A DNA stretch of 48,074 nt from CAYIVF01 sp964366875. Lineage in GTDB: Bacteria; Patescibacteriota; Minisyncoccia; Minisyncoccales; Staskawiczbacteraceae. The translations under genes were made by a program, and so were the position numbers. Of the stretch, positions 1 to 7,756 are shown in pieces; position 1 is the stretch's first letter, and the number at the start of each line of letters is the position of its first letter. Location: NCBI GenBank assembly GCA_964366875.1, contig CAYIVF010000003.1, positions 1 through 48,074 of the forward strand. Reading direction: 5' to 3'. Below the pieces are notes generated by a model. That model made no database searches. It had not been told where the DNA came from and was given only the letters and a program-made list of their open reading frames with translations.

Positions 1-82
1 CTTGCTCCGGCTCGATTATTCCTCAGGCAAATCTTTATTTATGTCCCAGACATAAAACTACCTCCAACTCTAGAGCCGCTTT

Positions 83-1405
83 TTAAGCAGCTTCTTCGTC
101 TGCTTCAACGACTCTTTTGACTTCTTCAAAGGTAGTTTCTCCCAAAACAACATCAATAAGGCCAGACTGGTACATTGTTACCATTCCTCTTTTAACAGCC
201 AATTCTCTTATTGATGAAACAGGAGGGTTGGTTAAAATAAATTTCTCCATTTCGGAATCAACTAAAAATGCTTCAAACAATCCTTGCCTGCCCTTATATC
301 CTGTAAAGTTACAGGTTTCGCATCCTCCTTCTTTAACTTTTGCAATTTCCACTTTGTCTAAATTAGGGAGCTTTATATCAGCAGGTAAAGACTTTAGTCC
401 TTTTTTAATTTCAGCTCTTTCCGATTGAGCGGGCTTTGTTAAAGTAGAACACTTTTTGCAAACCTTTCTTACCAATCTTTGCGCCACAGCCATTTTTAAA
501 CCAGAGGCAATTGACGAGGAATCGGTCCCTAAATCTACCAATCTCGGAATGGTGCCTGCCGCATCATTAGTGTGCAAAGTAGATAAAACCAAATGGCCCG
601 TCAAAGATGCTTGCAGGGCTATTTTTGCGGTTTCCAAGTCCCTAATTTCACCAACCAAAATTACATCGGGGTCCTGCCTTACAATTGATCTTAGCCCGCC
701 TGAAAAGTCATATCCTTTTTCTGGAGCCACCTGCGTTTGCGAGACGCCTTTTAAGTGATATTCAATCGGGTCTTCAATTGTAATAATTTTTATTTCCGGA
801 TTTTGTATCTTTTTTAAAAAGGCATAAAGAGTTGTTGTTTTACCGGAGCCCGTGGGACCTGCAACAATTATCATGCCGTTTGGTTTTTCAATTTCTTTTT
901 TAAAAGTTTTATACAAGTCGTCTCTCAATCCTAAATCTTCTAAATTGATTAGGCTTTTTGGATTTAGAATTCTCATTACAATCGACTCTCCATATTCGGC
1001 GGGTAAGCTGGAGCTTCTTACTTCAATCAGAGCATTGTCTATTTCTATTGTGAACCTGCCGTCCTGAGGTTTATCAGTTATATTCAATTTAAGCTTTGAA
1101 AGGAGTTTTAATCTGGAAAGCAAGTGGTGGTACGCGTTTTGGTCAAAAAAAACAACATCCTGTAAGATGCCGTCTAATCTTATTCTTAATCTAGCTTCTT
1201 CTTCCTGGGGCTCTATGTGAATATCGGAGGCGTCAAGAGTAATTGCCCCGAATAAAATGACGTCTAAAAGCTCTGTAACGTTTTGGGGTATGTACTCCTG
1301 GATCTTTTTTTTATAATTACCGATATTTTTTACATCATTTTTAACCTCCTCAACTATTTTCGGAGAAATTGTTACAGACCCCAATAATTTTTTTGTTTCC
1401 TCCAT
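83..1405 (-). CDS. pilB: Type IV pilus / type II secretion ATPase, PilB/GspE family (short form)
   Basis: This is the cytoplasmic hexameric ATPase that powers pilus extension. Visible motifs are the N2-domain signature DASDIHIEP (residues 58-66), Walker A GPTGSGKTT (183-191), Walker B DVILVGEIRD (247-256) and the His box ending TLHTNDA (near 282). A tetracysteine zinc site (CKKC, then CETC) lies towards the C-terminus. At 440 residues it is shorter than typical PilB of about 560, because it starts just before the N2 domain and lacks most of the N1 (MshEN-like) region. It follows a DHH-like gene on the same strand with only 6 bases between them, so they are probably co-transcribed. The family is clear; PilB is preferred over GspE because CPR genomes usually keep type IV pili and not type II secretion, which is inference. 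Confidence 0.93.
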   Translation of the reverse strand: MEETKKLLGSVTISPKIVEEVKNDVKNIGNYKKKIQEYIPQNVTELLDVILFGAITLDASDIHIEPQEEEARLRIRLDGILQDVVFFDQNAYHHLLSRLKLLSKLKLNITDKPQDGRFTIEIDNALIEVRSSSLPAEYGESIVMRILNPKSLINLEDLGLRDDLYKTFKKEIEKPNGMIIVAGPTGSGKTTTLYAFLKKIQNPEIKIITIEDPIEYHLKGVSQTQVAPEKGYDFSGGLRSIVRQDPDVILVGEIRDLETAKIALQASLTGHLVLSTLHTNDAAGTIPRLVDLGTDSSSIASGLKMAVAQRLVRKVCKKCSTLTKPAQSERAEIKKGLKSLPADIKLPNLDKVEIAKVKEGGCETCNFTGYKGRQGLFEAFLVDSEMEKFILTNPPVSSIRELAVKRGMVTMYQSGLIDVVLGETTFEEVKRVVEADEEAA

Positions 1406-1411
1406 ATAATT

Positions 1412-2152
1412 TTATATGTTGTCTATTATTTGTTTTAACTCAGCTCCCTGTTTCATTAAATAGCCGGCAGTTTCAAAAATGTCCGCAGTTATTTTAGAGT
1501 TTTTAAAATTATCTGTATAAAGCACTAAACCTGATAAAAGGCATTCAGCAGTTTCTTTTTTGATAATATTATTATTTATATTCTTTATTAAGTCAAAAAC
1601 CGCTTCTGTCAAAGAATGATTGCTTAGTAAGTTAATTTTACCAAAGTTTTCGTTATTTTGCTCGCCTGTGCTGAGCTGAGCCGAAGCATCAATGTTCAAA
1701 ACAGGAGAATCCAGCAAAAAACCAAAAGAATTCAATTTATCGGATAGGTGCGTTTTATAGTTTTTTATACCCAAGGTTATAATAAGGTCGGGCTTTGATT
1801 CCGAAAAATAAAAGGAGATATTGTCTTTTTTTATAGAGGAGCCCTTTTCTACGGTTAAGTGTATTTTAAGATCGTTGTCGTTTTTTTCATAATAGATTTG
1901 TGATATTTCGGCTATTTTATTTGGAATTGAGATTACAAAGTTTTTAGGATAGGAAATAAAGTCTAAGGATGGCGCCAAAAACTTAAGATTTTCCGGGATA
2001 GCCTCTATAATTAAGTTTACATTTTTGTTTAATTCTTTTAAAGTATAAAAAAGAGCCAATGCAGAAACTATGCCCTCTGGCTCTTGCGAAGGTATAAGAT
2101 AAATATTTTTAGCTTCCCCTATAATTTTTTTTATTTCTTCTGTATTTTCCAT
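1412..2152 (-). CDS. DHH-family (NrnA-like) phosphoesterase fold protein, catalytic motifs lost
   Basis: The layout matches the DHH/NrnA phosphoesterases but the metal-binding motifs have decayed. The first motif, normally an Asp-rich HxxPDgDaigS, reads PSQEPEGIVSALAL (residues 21-34). The DHH motif itself reads NIDASAQ (153-159). The following NFGKINLL (169-176) and YTDNFKN (212-218) blocks are where NrnA has its N-fGxxN and D-gxF motifs. An active phosphodiesterase on nanoRNA or cyclic dinucleotides therefore seems unlikely; a binding or scaffolding role is possible. It sits immediately upstream of pilB on the same strand, which may link it to pilus function. Fold assignment is moderately sure; loss of catalysis is read directly from the residues; any function is inference. 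Confidence 0.62.
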   Translation of the reverse strand: MENTEEIKKIIGEAKNIYLIPSQEPEGIVSALALFYTLKELNKNVNLIIEAIPENLKFLAPSLDFISYPKNFVISIPNKIAEISQIYYEKNDNDLKIHLTVEKGSSIKKDNISFYFSESKPDLIITLGIKNYKTHLSDKLNSFGFLLDSPVLNIDASAQLSTGEQNNENFGKINLLSNHSLTEAVFDLIKNINNNIIKKETAECLLSGLVLYTDNFKNSKITADIFETAGYLMKQGAELKQIIDNI

Positions 2153-2196
2153 TTTTCTGAATTACTATACCCTATTCGATTTTAAAAAATAAGTCA

Positions 2197-2700
2197 ATGT
2201 TAAAGAAATACACAACCAAAGATTTTAAACAAACTCAAAAACTGGGAGAAGCTCTTGCGAAAAAAATTTTAACCCTTCGGCAAGCTCAGGGCAAGAAAAC
2301 AGCTGTGGTTTTGAGTTTGCAAGGAAATTTGGGTGGAGGAAAAACAACCTTTTTGCAAGGTTTTGCCAAGGGACTGGGAATAAAAGAAAAAGTTTTAAGT
2401 CCCACCTTTGTAATACTGAAAAAATTTAGAATGCCGGCATTGAGCGGATTCAAATATTTTTATCATATTGATTGCTATAGGATAAAAAATCATAAAGATA
2501 TTACGCAATTGGGATTTAAGGAAATTATTTCTAATTCTGAAAACATTATAGCTGTTGAGTGGCCGGAGAAAATAAAAAAAGTTTTACCCAAAGATTCAAT
2601 TGTAATGAAATTTAAATTTATTTACCCTGAGAGAAGTCGAAGGGTTGCTCAAAACAAAAGAGAGATAGCTGTTAATTTTGAAAACGGCCTTTTAAAGTGA
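2197..2700 (+). CDS. tsaE: tRNA threonylcarbamoyladenosine biosynthesis ATPase TsaE
   Basis: TsaE is the ATPase partner of TsaB/TsaD in making t6A37 on ANN-decoding tRNAs. The P-loop GNLGGGKTT is at residues 43-51, the switch-like SPTF at 68-71, the HIDCYR segment near 90, and AVEWPEK at 119-125; all are family hallmarks. The protein is slightly long because three short palindrome-derived peptides interrupt variable loops: LRQAQGK (27-33), RMPALSG (78-84) and PERSRR (144-149). All keep the frame and avoid the motifs. It begins an apparent operon with the exonuclease, HAMP protein, mutM and holA. The start ATG has no clear Shine-Dalgarno sequence, as for most AT-rich genes here. Confidence 0.93.
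   Translation: MLKKYTTKDFKQTQKLGEALAKKILTLRQAQGKKTAVVLSLQGNLGGGKTTFLQGFAKGLGIKEKVLSPTFVILKKFRMPALSGFKYFYHIDCYRIKNHKDITQLGFKEIISNSENIIAVEWPEKIKKVLPKDSIVMKFKFIYPERSRRVAQNKREIAVNFENGLLK
2273..2292 (+). repeat. In-frame palindromic element in tsaE, copy 1
   Basis: CCCTTCGGCAAGCTCAGGGC is an imperfect palindrome (CCCT...AGGG arms) encoding LRQAQG. It is related to the elements at 2624, 10914 and 42886. Confidence 0.7.
2430..2441. repeat. Perfect 12-bp palindrome in tsaE
   Basis: AATGCCGGCATT is a perfect palindrome in frame, encoding part of RMPALSG, within a loop extension not needed by the TsaE fold. Confidence 0.55.
2624..2645 (+). repeat. In-frame palindromic element in tsaE, copy 2
   Basis: ACCCTGAG...GAAGGGT with ACCCT/AGGGT arms encodes PERSRR, the reverse orientation of the same element family as at 2273. 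Confidence 0.7.
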
Positions 2701-2711
2701 TACAATAAAAT

Positions 2712-3605
2712 ATGGAAGAGAAAAAGTTGATTATCGTAGATTCCAATAGTCTTTTGCACAGAGCTTTTCACGCCCTTCCTCCTTTGTCAACAAAATCCGG
2801 AGTTCAGACAGGAGCAGTTTACGGATTTCTGCTGACCTTATTTAAAGCTATAAACGACTTGAAAGCTAACTATGTCGTTGCTTGCTTTGATACAAAAGCA
2901 AAAACATTCAGGCACGAAAGGTTTCAAGAGTATAAAGCTCAAAGACCACAAACCCCAGATGGTATAGTGTCTCAAATACCAATTGCTAAAGAAGTTTTAG
3001 GAGCTTTCAAAATACCTGTATTTGCGATGGAAGGTTTTGAAGCAGATGATTTAATCGCTACGATTTGTAAATTAGCGATAGAACAGGAAAAAAACTTAGA
3101 GATTTATATTGTTAGCGGAGATTTGGATAATTTGCAGTTAGTAAATAAGAATATAAAAGTTTATACTTTAGGAAAAGGCATTAAGGATACTGTTATATAT
3201 GATAGAAATAGGGTTAGAGAAAGATTTGGGGTGGAACCCGAACAAATGGTTGACTTTAAAGCATTGACTGGCGACCCGTCGGACAATATTCCGGGAGTTG
3301 AAGGAATTGGAAAAAAGACAGCAGCAGAAATAATACAAAGATACGGCAGTATAAAAAACCTTTATGACGAGCTTTCTACAGATACAGCTGTGTTAAAGTC
3401 AAAAATAAAAGAGACGCTGAAGAAAAGCAAAGAAACAGCTTTTATGTCGCTTGAACTGGTCCAAACCAAAAAAGATGTAGATATAGATTTTAAAGTTCAA
3501 GATTGCAAGTTTGGAAACTTTGCCCTTGCAGAGGTTGAAAAAAAATTAAAAGATTTAGAGTTTAATACTCTTATAACCCGTTTATTATCATTAACTAATA
3601 ATTAA
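2712..3605 (+). CDS. Stand-alone 5'-3' exonuclease (Pol I N-terminal domain type)
   Basis: This is the FEN/5'-nuclease domain found at the N-terminus of DNA polymerase I, here as a complete 297-residue protein. The start has LIIVDSNSLLHRAFHA, then FDTKAKTFRHERFQEYKAQR, the acidic EADDLIAT site, the SGDLDNLQLV metal site, and the helix-hairpin-helix GVEGIGKKTAAEII after TGDPSDN. It would remove RNA primers and flaps during replication and repair. No polymerase or 3'-5' exonuclease domain follows; the next gene begins 4 bases after the stop. A separate polymerase may exist elsewhere or the activity may be split, which the window cannot show. Confidence 0.92.
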   Translation: MEEKKLIIVDSNSLLHRAFHALPPLSTKSGVQTGAVYGFLLTLFKAINDLKANYVVACFDTKAKTFRHERFQEYKAQRPQTPDGIVSQIPIAKEVLGAFKIPVFAMEGFEADDLIATICKLAIEQEKNLEIYIVSGDLDNLQLVNKNIKVYTLGKGIKDTVIYDRNRVRERFGVEPEQMVDFKALTGDPSDNIPGVEGIGKKTAAEIIQRYGSIKNLYDELSTDTAVLKSKIKETLKKSKETAFMSLELVQTKKDVDIDFKVQDCKFGNFALAEVEKKLKDLEFNTLITRLLSLTNN

Positions 3606-3609
3606 ACTT

Positions 3610-4191
3610 ATGGCTAAAATTTCTTTTAAAATAGCTCTGCCGATAATTCTTGCAGGAATTTTTTCTATAGTCACCTTTATGGCGCTTGACTATGAGAAGT
3701 TGAGCATAGAATTTTATTTAGTTTTTTTTCTTTTGACAGTATTTGTATTTTTCTTCGGTTTTGCCATTGGCCAGAGTTTTGCTTCGCCTATTAGAAAATT
3801 ATTAAACAGAGCCGTGGAATTAAGCGGCGGAAATTTGTCCAGTAGAGCTTATTTGGAAACCAAAGACGAGTTGGCGGAGCTGGCAAAGGTTTTTAATAAA
3901 ATAGCCCAAGAACTTGAAGAAAGCCGCATTCTTCAAGGAGAAACAGAAAAATCAGTTGATATTAAAGTAAAAGCCAGAACACAGGCCCTAGAGGAAACGA
4001 TAAACGCGTTAGAGCAAAAAGTAAAAAACAGGACCATAGAGCTGGAAAGATTAATGCAAGAATCAAGAAAGCTGCAAGAAGGGGCAAAATCAAAAGAACT
4101 GCAAGCAAGAGAGCTCAAAAAAGAATTTGATATTTTAAGATCAAAAGTGGGAAAATACAAATCCAATAAAACAACAAACAATAATGCCTGA
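3610..4191 (+). CDS. Two-TM HAMP-domain protein with coiled-coil tail, no output domain
   Basis: Two hydrophobic helices (about residues 5-27 and 34-58) enclose a very short extracytoplasmic loop. A HAMP-like segment follows (SPIRKLLNRAVELSGGNLSS through ELAKVFNKIAQELEE, about 58-110), then a long heptad-rich coiled coil to residue 185. No histidine kinase, methyl-accepting or cyclase domain is present, so it resembles a sensor kinase cut off after its signal-transmission region. It may be a structural membrane coiled-coil protein or pair with an output protein in trans. The stop overlaps the mutM start by 8 bases, so the two are translationally linked. HAMP assignment is by pattern and fairly sure; function unknown. 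Confidence 0.72.
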   Translation: MAKISFKIALPIILAGIFSIVTFMALDYEKLSIEFYLVFFLLTVFVFFFGFAIGQSFASPIRKLLNRAVELSGGNLSSRAYLETKDELAELAKVFNKIAQELEESRILQGETEKSVDIKVKARTQALEETINALEQKVKNRTIELERLMQESRKLQEGAKSKELQARELKKEFDILRSKVGKYKSNKTTNNNA

Positions 4192-5059
4192 GCTACCAGA
4201 AGTAGAAACTACTGTGCGTGGTTTGAATAGCAAGGTCCTTGAAAGGACCTTTGTTGATGTTTGGTCAGATTGGGAAAAAATCATTAAAAAGCCGAAAGAG
4301 TTTTCGCAGTTTAAAAAAGAACTAAAAGATAAAAAGATAAAAAGAATCTGGCGCAGAGGTAAAAATATTATTTTTGATTTATCGGACGATTATTCTCTTT
4401 TAGTACATCAAAAAATGACGGGGCATTTGTTGTATGGAGATTGGAAGTTGGAATCTGGGATGTGGAAACCGAAAATAAAAGGGCCGTTGGAAGATCCGCA
4501 AAATAAATTTATTCATTTGCTTTTTTGGCTGGACAACGGAAAAATGCTTACTTTGTCAGATTTAAGGAAATTTGCCAAAGTTGAATTCCAGAAGACAAAA
4601 GAATTATTAGAATCAAAAGAGTTCAAAATTTTAGGACCGGAACCTCTTGAAAAAGATTTTACTTTTGAAAAATTTAAGGAAGCATTAAAAAAGAAAAAAG
4701 AGAAAATAAAACAGGTTTTAATGGACCAAAATGTGATTGCAGGCATTGGCAATATTTATTCTAACGAAGCATTGTGGCATGCTAAAATTCATCCAGAAAA
4801 AAACATTGCCAAATTAAACGAAAAAGAGTTAAAATTGCTTTACCAAGCCATTAAAAAAGTTTTAGAGCTGGGGGTAAAACTCGGCGGGGAAAGTTTTTCT
4901 GACTACAGAAAGCCCGATGGTTCAAAAGGCGATTTTGACACAGAAAGGAAGGCATATAAAAGAGAGGGTCAAAAATGTCATAGGTGCGGCGCAAAAATAA
5001 AAAGAATAAAATTTAGCGGCAGAAGCGCTTTTTTCTGTCCCAACTGTCAAAAACTATAG
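4184..5059 (+). CDS. mutM: Formamidopyrimidine-DNA glycosylase (Fpg/MutM)
   Basis: MutM excises 8-oxoguanine and ring-opened purines and cleaves the abasic site. The mature N-terminal proline and following glutamate (PELPEVETTVRGL) supply the catalytic nucleophile and acid. The H2TH region carries VLMDQNVIAGIGNIYSNEALW, and the C-terminal zinc finger is CHRC...CPNC with the DNA-binding FSGRS loop between. The 291-residue length is usual. A 9-bp inverted repeat at 4232-4251 lies in frame in the N-terminal domain and encodes KVLERTF. It is one of several repair genes in the window (uvrB, ruvA, polX, recO, EndoQ-like). Confidence 0.97.
   Translation: MPELPEVETTVRGLNSKVLERTFVDVWSDWEKIIKKPKEFSQFKKELKDKKIKRIWRRGKNIIFDLSDDYSLLVHQKMTGHLLYGDWKLESGMWKPKIKGPLEDPQNKFIHLLFWLDNGKMLTLSDLRKFAKVEFQKTKELLESKEFKILGPEPLEKDFTFEKFKEALKKKKEKIKQVLMDQNVIAGIGNIYSNEALWHAKIHPEKNIAKLNEKELKLLYQAIKKVLELGVKLGGESFSDYRKPDGSKGDFDTERKAYKREGQKCHRCGAKIKRIKFSGRSAFFCPNCQKL
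4232..4251. repeat. 9-bp inverted repeat in mutM
   Basis: AAGGTCCTT and AAGGACCTT are separated by 2 bases, in frame, encoding KVLERTF in the N-terminal domain. Confidence 0.65.
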
Positions 5060-5060
5060 C

Positions 5061-5996
5061 ATGGTCATATTTCTTTACGGAGAAGATTCATACAGGTCAA
5101 AGAGAAAGCTGGAAGAGATAATCGAGAGTTATAAAAAAATTCACAAAAGCGGGCTGAATTTAATTTATTTTGATGCAGACAGTCAGGACTTTAAGGATTT
5201 TGCCAGCAATCTTAAAATTACCTCAATGTTTGATGAAAAAAAACTGATTGTTCTGAAAAACGTTTTTTCTAATGTAAAATTTCAAGAATGTCTTTTAGAA
5301 AACATAAAAAACTTAAAGGAAGTAAAAGATATCATCGTTGTTTATGAAAGTGCAGCAATAGACAAAAGAAACAAGCTTTTAAAAACATTAGAAAAAGAAG
5401 TTAAATGCCAGGAGTTTAATTTTTTACAGCCTTCGCTTCTTAAAAAATGGCTTAAACAAGAATTTGAAAAAAATAAAACAAAGATTAATCCTGAAGCAGA
5501 GGACCTTCTCATGGGCTTTGTGGGAAACAACCTCTGGCAAATGGCAAATGAAATAAAAAAACTTTCAGATTATAAAAGAGGCAGCGTCATAAAAAAAGAA
5601 GATGTTGAATTGCAAGTAAGAGCTAAGACCGAAAGCGATATTTTTAAAACGATAGACGCATTAGCCTCAAAAAATAAAAAGCAGGTCATTGGTCTTTTGC
5701 ATAAACACATAGAAAACGGAGATAGCCCCCTGTATCTCCTTTCAATGATAAGTTATCAGTTTAGAAACCTTTTAATAATTAAAGAATTGCAAGACGCGCA
5801 AAAGCCCTACGCGGTTATTGTAAAAAAAAGCGGCTTGCATCCATTTGCAGTCAAAAAGAGCTATGAGCTTTGCAATCGGTTCTCGTTCTCGCAGCTAAAA
5901 AAAATCTACCAGAAGATTTTTCAGATAGATTCAGATATTAAAACAGGGAAAATTGAAGCGGAAACAGCGTTAGACCTATTAGTCTCGGAGATATAA
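5061..5996 (+). CDS. holA: DNA polymerase III delta subunit
   Basis: The delta subunit is the clamp-loader component that opens the beta clamp. The start VIFLYGEDSYRSKRKLEEI is typical of HolA. The middle has the family pattern WLKQEFEK..., LLMGFVGNNLWQMANEIKKL and RAKTESDIFKTIDALASKNK, followed by a helical C-terminal domain with LYLLSMISYQFRNLLIIKEL. Its 311 residues fall in the normal range. It starts 1 base after the mutM stop and ends the plus-strand operon, facing rpsT with only one base between the two stop codons. Confidence 0.9.
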   Translation: MVIFLYGEDSYRSKRKLEEIIESYKKIHKSGLNLIYFDADSQDFKDFASNLKITSMFDEKKLIVLKNVFSNVKFQECLLENIKNLKEVKDIIVVYESAAIDKRNKLLKTLEKEVKCQEFNFLQPSLLKKWLKQEFEKNKTKINPEAEDLLMGFVGNNLWQMANEIKKLSDYKRGSVIKKEDVELQVRAKTESDIFKTIDALASKNKKQVIGLLHKHIENGDSPLYLLSMISYQFRNLLIIKELQDAQKPYAVIVKKSGLHPFAVKKSYELCNRFSFSQLKKIYQKIFQIDSDIKTGKIEAETALDLLVSEI

Positions 5997-5997
5997 A

Positions 5998-6258
5998 TTA
6001 CTTTCGTTCAATAAGCTTGGTTATTCTGGATTTTCTCCTGCCAGCAGTATTCTTTTTTATAACGCCAACTTTAGCTGCCTTATCTAAAGCCTTGTAAAGG
6101 TTGGGTAACAGTTTTTTAGCTTCTGCATTTTTTTTTGCAGACACTAAAACACCAATCTCTTTAATGAGACTTTTCATCTTATTTTTATAAACAAGATTCT
6201 GTATTCTGCGCCTTGCTGACTGGCGGATAGCTTTTTTAGCTGATTTTGTTATAGCCAT
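5998..6258 (-). CDS. rpsT: 30S ribosomal protein S20
   Basis: S20 is a small basic primary 16S rRNA-binding protein. The 86 residues begin MAITKSAKKAIRQSARR and contain the RRRIQNLVYKNKMKSLIKE helix, then KALDKAAKVGVIKKNTAGRR and a basic tail, as in bacterial S20. It is a single gene on the minus strand, convergent with holA and divergent from the hypothetical gene that starts at 6331. The 72-base gap upstream is AT-rich and probably holds both divergent promoters, but no pair of boxes stands out. Confidence 0.96.
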   Translation of the reverse strand: MAITKSAKKAIRQSARRRIQNLVYKNKMKSLIKEIGVLVSAKKNAEAKKLLPNLYKALDKAAKVGVIKKNTAGRRKSRITKLIERK

Positions 6259-6330
6259 ATTTTTGTATTTTTTAATTTACCATAGTATAATAAAAGAAAC
6301 AAGAGTAATATTAATTTTATTTTAAATTAT

Positions 6331-7629
6331 ATGCCAGAACAATTTTCATCAAATGAAACTCCGCCAGAAACTGAGCAAAAAAAATCACCAAACATTGAGC
6401 CCGATTTAGATATTGCGAAAAGAGAATTGGAAAAGCTTTATAGCCCGGAAAAATCATCAATTGACGTTGGTTTAGATGTTGGAAAAGGCATTGAAAAAGA
6501 ACCGGAGATATTGGTTGATAAATCAATAGAAGCTAAACCAGAGAAAACTCCAGAAAAAGCACTAGAACAACTAAAAACAAAAATATCGGCCCCAGAGGAG
6601 GTAGAAAAATCGATAGAAGAAGTGCGCCAGCAAGTAATTGAAGCCTCAAAAAAGGAATTAGCAGATAACCTAAAAGCCATAAACGAGGCCAGAGCAAAAA
6701 AAGACAGAGCAGCTGAGTATTCTCTTTTGGAAAAATCGGAGTTGCCATTTGAGATGTCCGAGGGGAAAATTTTAAAAGAAGAAGCAGTTAAAAGAGCAGA
6801 TGTTGAGCTTAAGGAAGAAAGGCTTGTCAGAATGAAGCCCGAGGAATACAGAGAAAAATTTACGGGTCGGGCGGAAGACCTAGCTGAACAAAGAAAAAGA
6901 TCTGAAGTTTTGTCAAAGGTTTTAGCAAGGCGTTGGTCCTTTCTTTCCAATGAAGAAAGATTGCAATACACATCTCAAGATGGGGGCATAGATTACAATA
7001 AATTTAATGTGGAGATGGTAGGTAAAATAGACGCTAAAAGGCAAGAGTTAGAGAAAAAAGGTATTGTTGTTTCTGCAAACGCTCTTTACGCTATGGCAGA
7101 GCGGGGAATGAGGCCGGAAGATATTCAAGTAAGAGGATTTTGGGGGAAACTATTTATAGGCAGCGACATAAAAATACCGCAAGACCCGTTATTTAGAGGA
7201 GAAAAGCCCAGAGCTCACGAATTGTTTAAAAATGAATTTGAAGAAATGGTAAAAGGAAGCGGGATAGTAAGAGGTTTAGAGAGCGAGTTTAATCAATCTA
7301 TAAAAGATGAGGCCAAAGCATCAATTGAGAGGCAGATTAAGAGAGGCCGGGAAATGTGGAGAGCAAAGAAGCAAAAACACACGAGAGCTATAATACAAGA
7401 AACCGTTGATGGATATAAAAAACAGCAAGAAGAAGCAGAGCGAAGAGAAGAAAAAAAGAAAGCTAAAAAACCATCAATTGAAGTAGTGGCTAGAATAGGT
7501 GAAAAAAGAACGCCTGAGCGGGTGGAAGAAATGAAAAAAATAAGAAAACAGGTTGAGGCAGATATAAAGAGAAAAAAGAAGCCAACAAAAAAGTCCGCTC
7601 CCAAAAGACCAAAAGGCAAGGGTAAATAA
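6331..7629 (+). CDS. Highly charged hypothetical protein with basic C-terminal tail
   Basis: I do not recognise a family. The 432-residue product has no signal peptide or membrane segment. Residues 1-75 are Pro/Glu/Ser-rich and likely disordered; residues 85-210 are strongly helical and charged. The central part (about 195-300) is more conserved-looking, with WSFLSNEERLQYTSQDGGI and AERGMRPEDIQVRGFWGKLF. The last 70 residues are almost entirely Lys/Arg/Glu and end in a Lys-rich tail that could bind nucleic acid. The gene stands alone, is followed by an intrinsic terminator at 7648, and has AT-rich codon use like the backbone. Confidence 0.7.
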   Translation: MPEQFSSNETPPETEQKKSPNIEPDLDIAKRELEKLYSPEKSSIDVGLDVGKGIEKEPEILVDKSIEAKPEKTPEKALEQLKTKISAPEEVEKSIEEVRQQVIEASKKELADNLKAINEARAKKDRAAEYSLLEKSELPFEMSEGKILKEEAVKRADVELKEERLVRMKPEEYREKFTGRAEDLAEQRKRSEVLSKVLARRWSFLSNEERLQYTSQDGGIDYNKFNVEMVGKIDAKRQELEKKGIVVSANALYAMAERGMRPEDIQVRGFWGKLFIGSDIKIPQDPLFRGEKPRAHELFKNEFEEMVKGSGIVRGLESEFNQSIKDEAKASIERQIKRGREMWRAKKQKHTRAIIQETVDGYKKQQEEAERREEKKKAKKPSIEVVARIGEKRTPERVEEMKKIRKQVEADIKRKKKPTKKSAPKRPKGKGK

Positions 7630-7647
7630 TTGGTAAATAATTTTTAC

Positions 7648-7674
7648 AAAACTCCGCCTTAGGTGGAGTTTTTT
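7648..7674 (+). terminator. Intrinsic terminator after the charged hypothetical gene
   Basis: The arms AAAACTCC and GGAGTTTT surround a loop containing a smaller CCT/AGG pairing, followed by a T-run. It begins 18 bases after the stop codon and separates this gene from the GC-richer radical SAM gene. Confidence 0.8.
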
Positions 7675-7682
7675 GTTTGTAT

Positions 7683-7711
7683 TTGAAAACAAGCGTGTTA
7701 TTATATAAAAA
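7683..7711 (+). promoter_or_regulatory. Candidate sigma70-type promoter for the radical SAM gene
   Basis: TTGAAA (7683-7688) and TAAAAA (7706-7711) are separated by 17 bases; a TATAAA at 7704 with 15-base spacing is an alternative. The leader to the ATG at 7757 is about 40 bases and contains an AAGGA ribosome binding site at 7743-7747. Confidence 0.45.
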
Positions 7712-7756
7712 CAGTTGTTTATCCGCACCTTGACACCAACATAAGGAATATATGCC

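Noticed and set aside
38..56. Hairpin TTTATGTC/GACATAAA past the pilB stop as a terminator
   Set aside because: The 8-bp arms are real, but there is no T-run on the minus strand and the window begins too close to judge.
6438..6971. Minus-strand Ser/Phe-rich frame opposite the charged hypothetical protein
   Set aside because: A Ser/Phe/Leu-rich antisense shadow of a Lys/Glu-rich gene; no start context.
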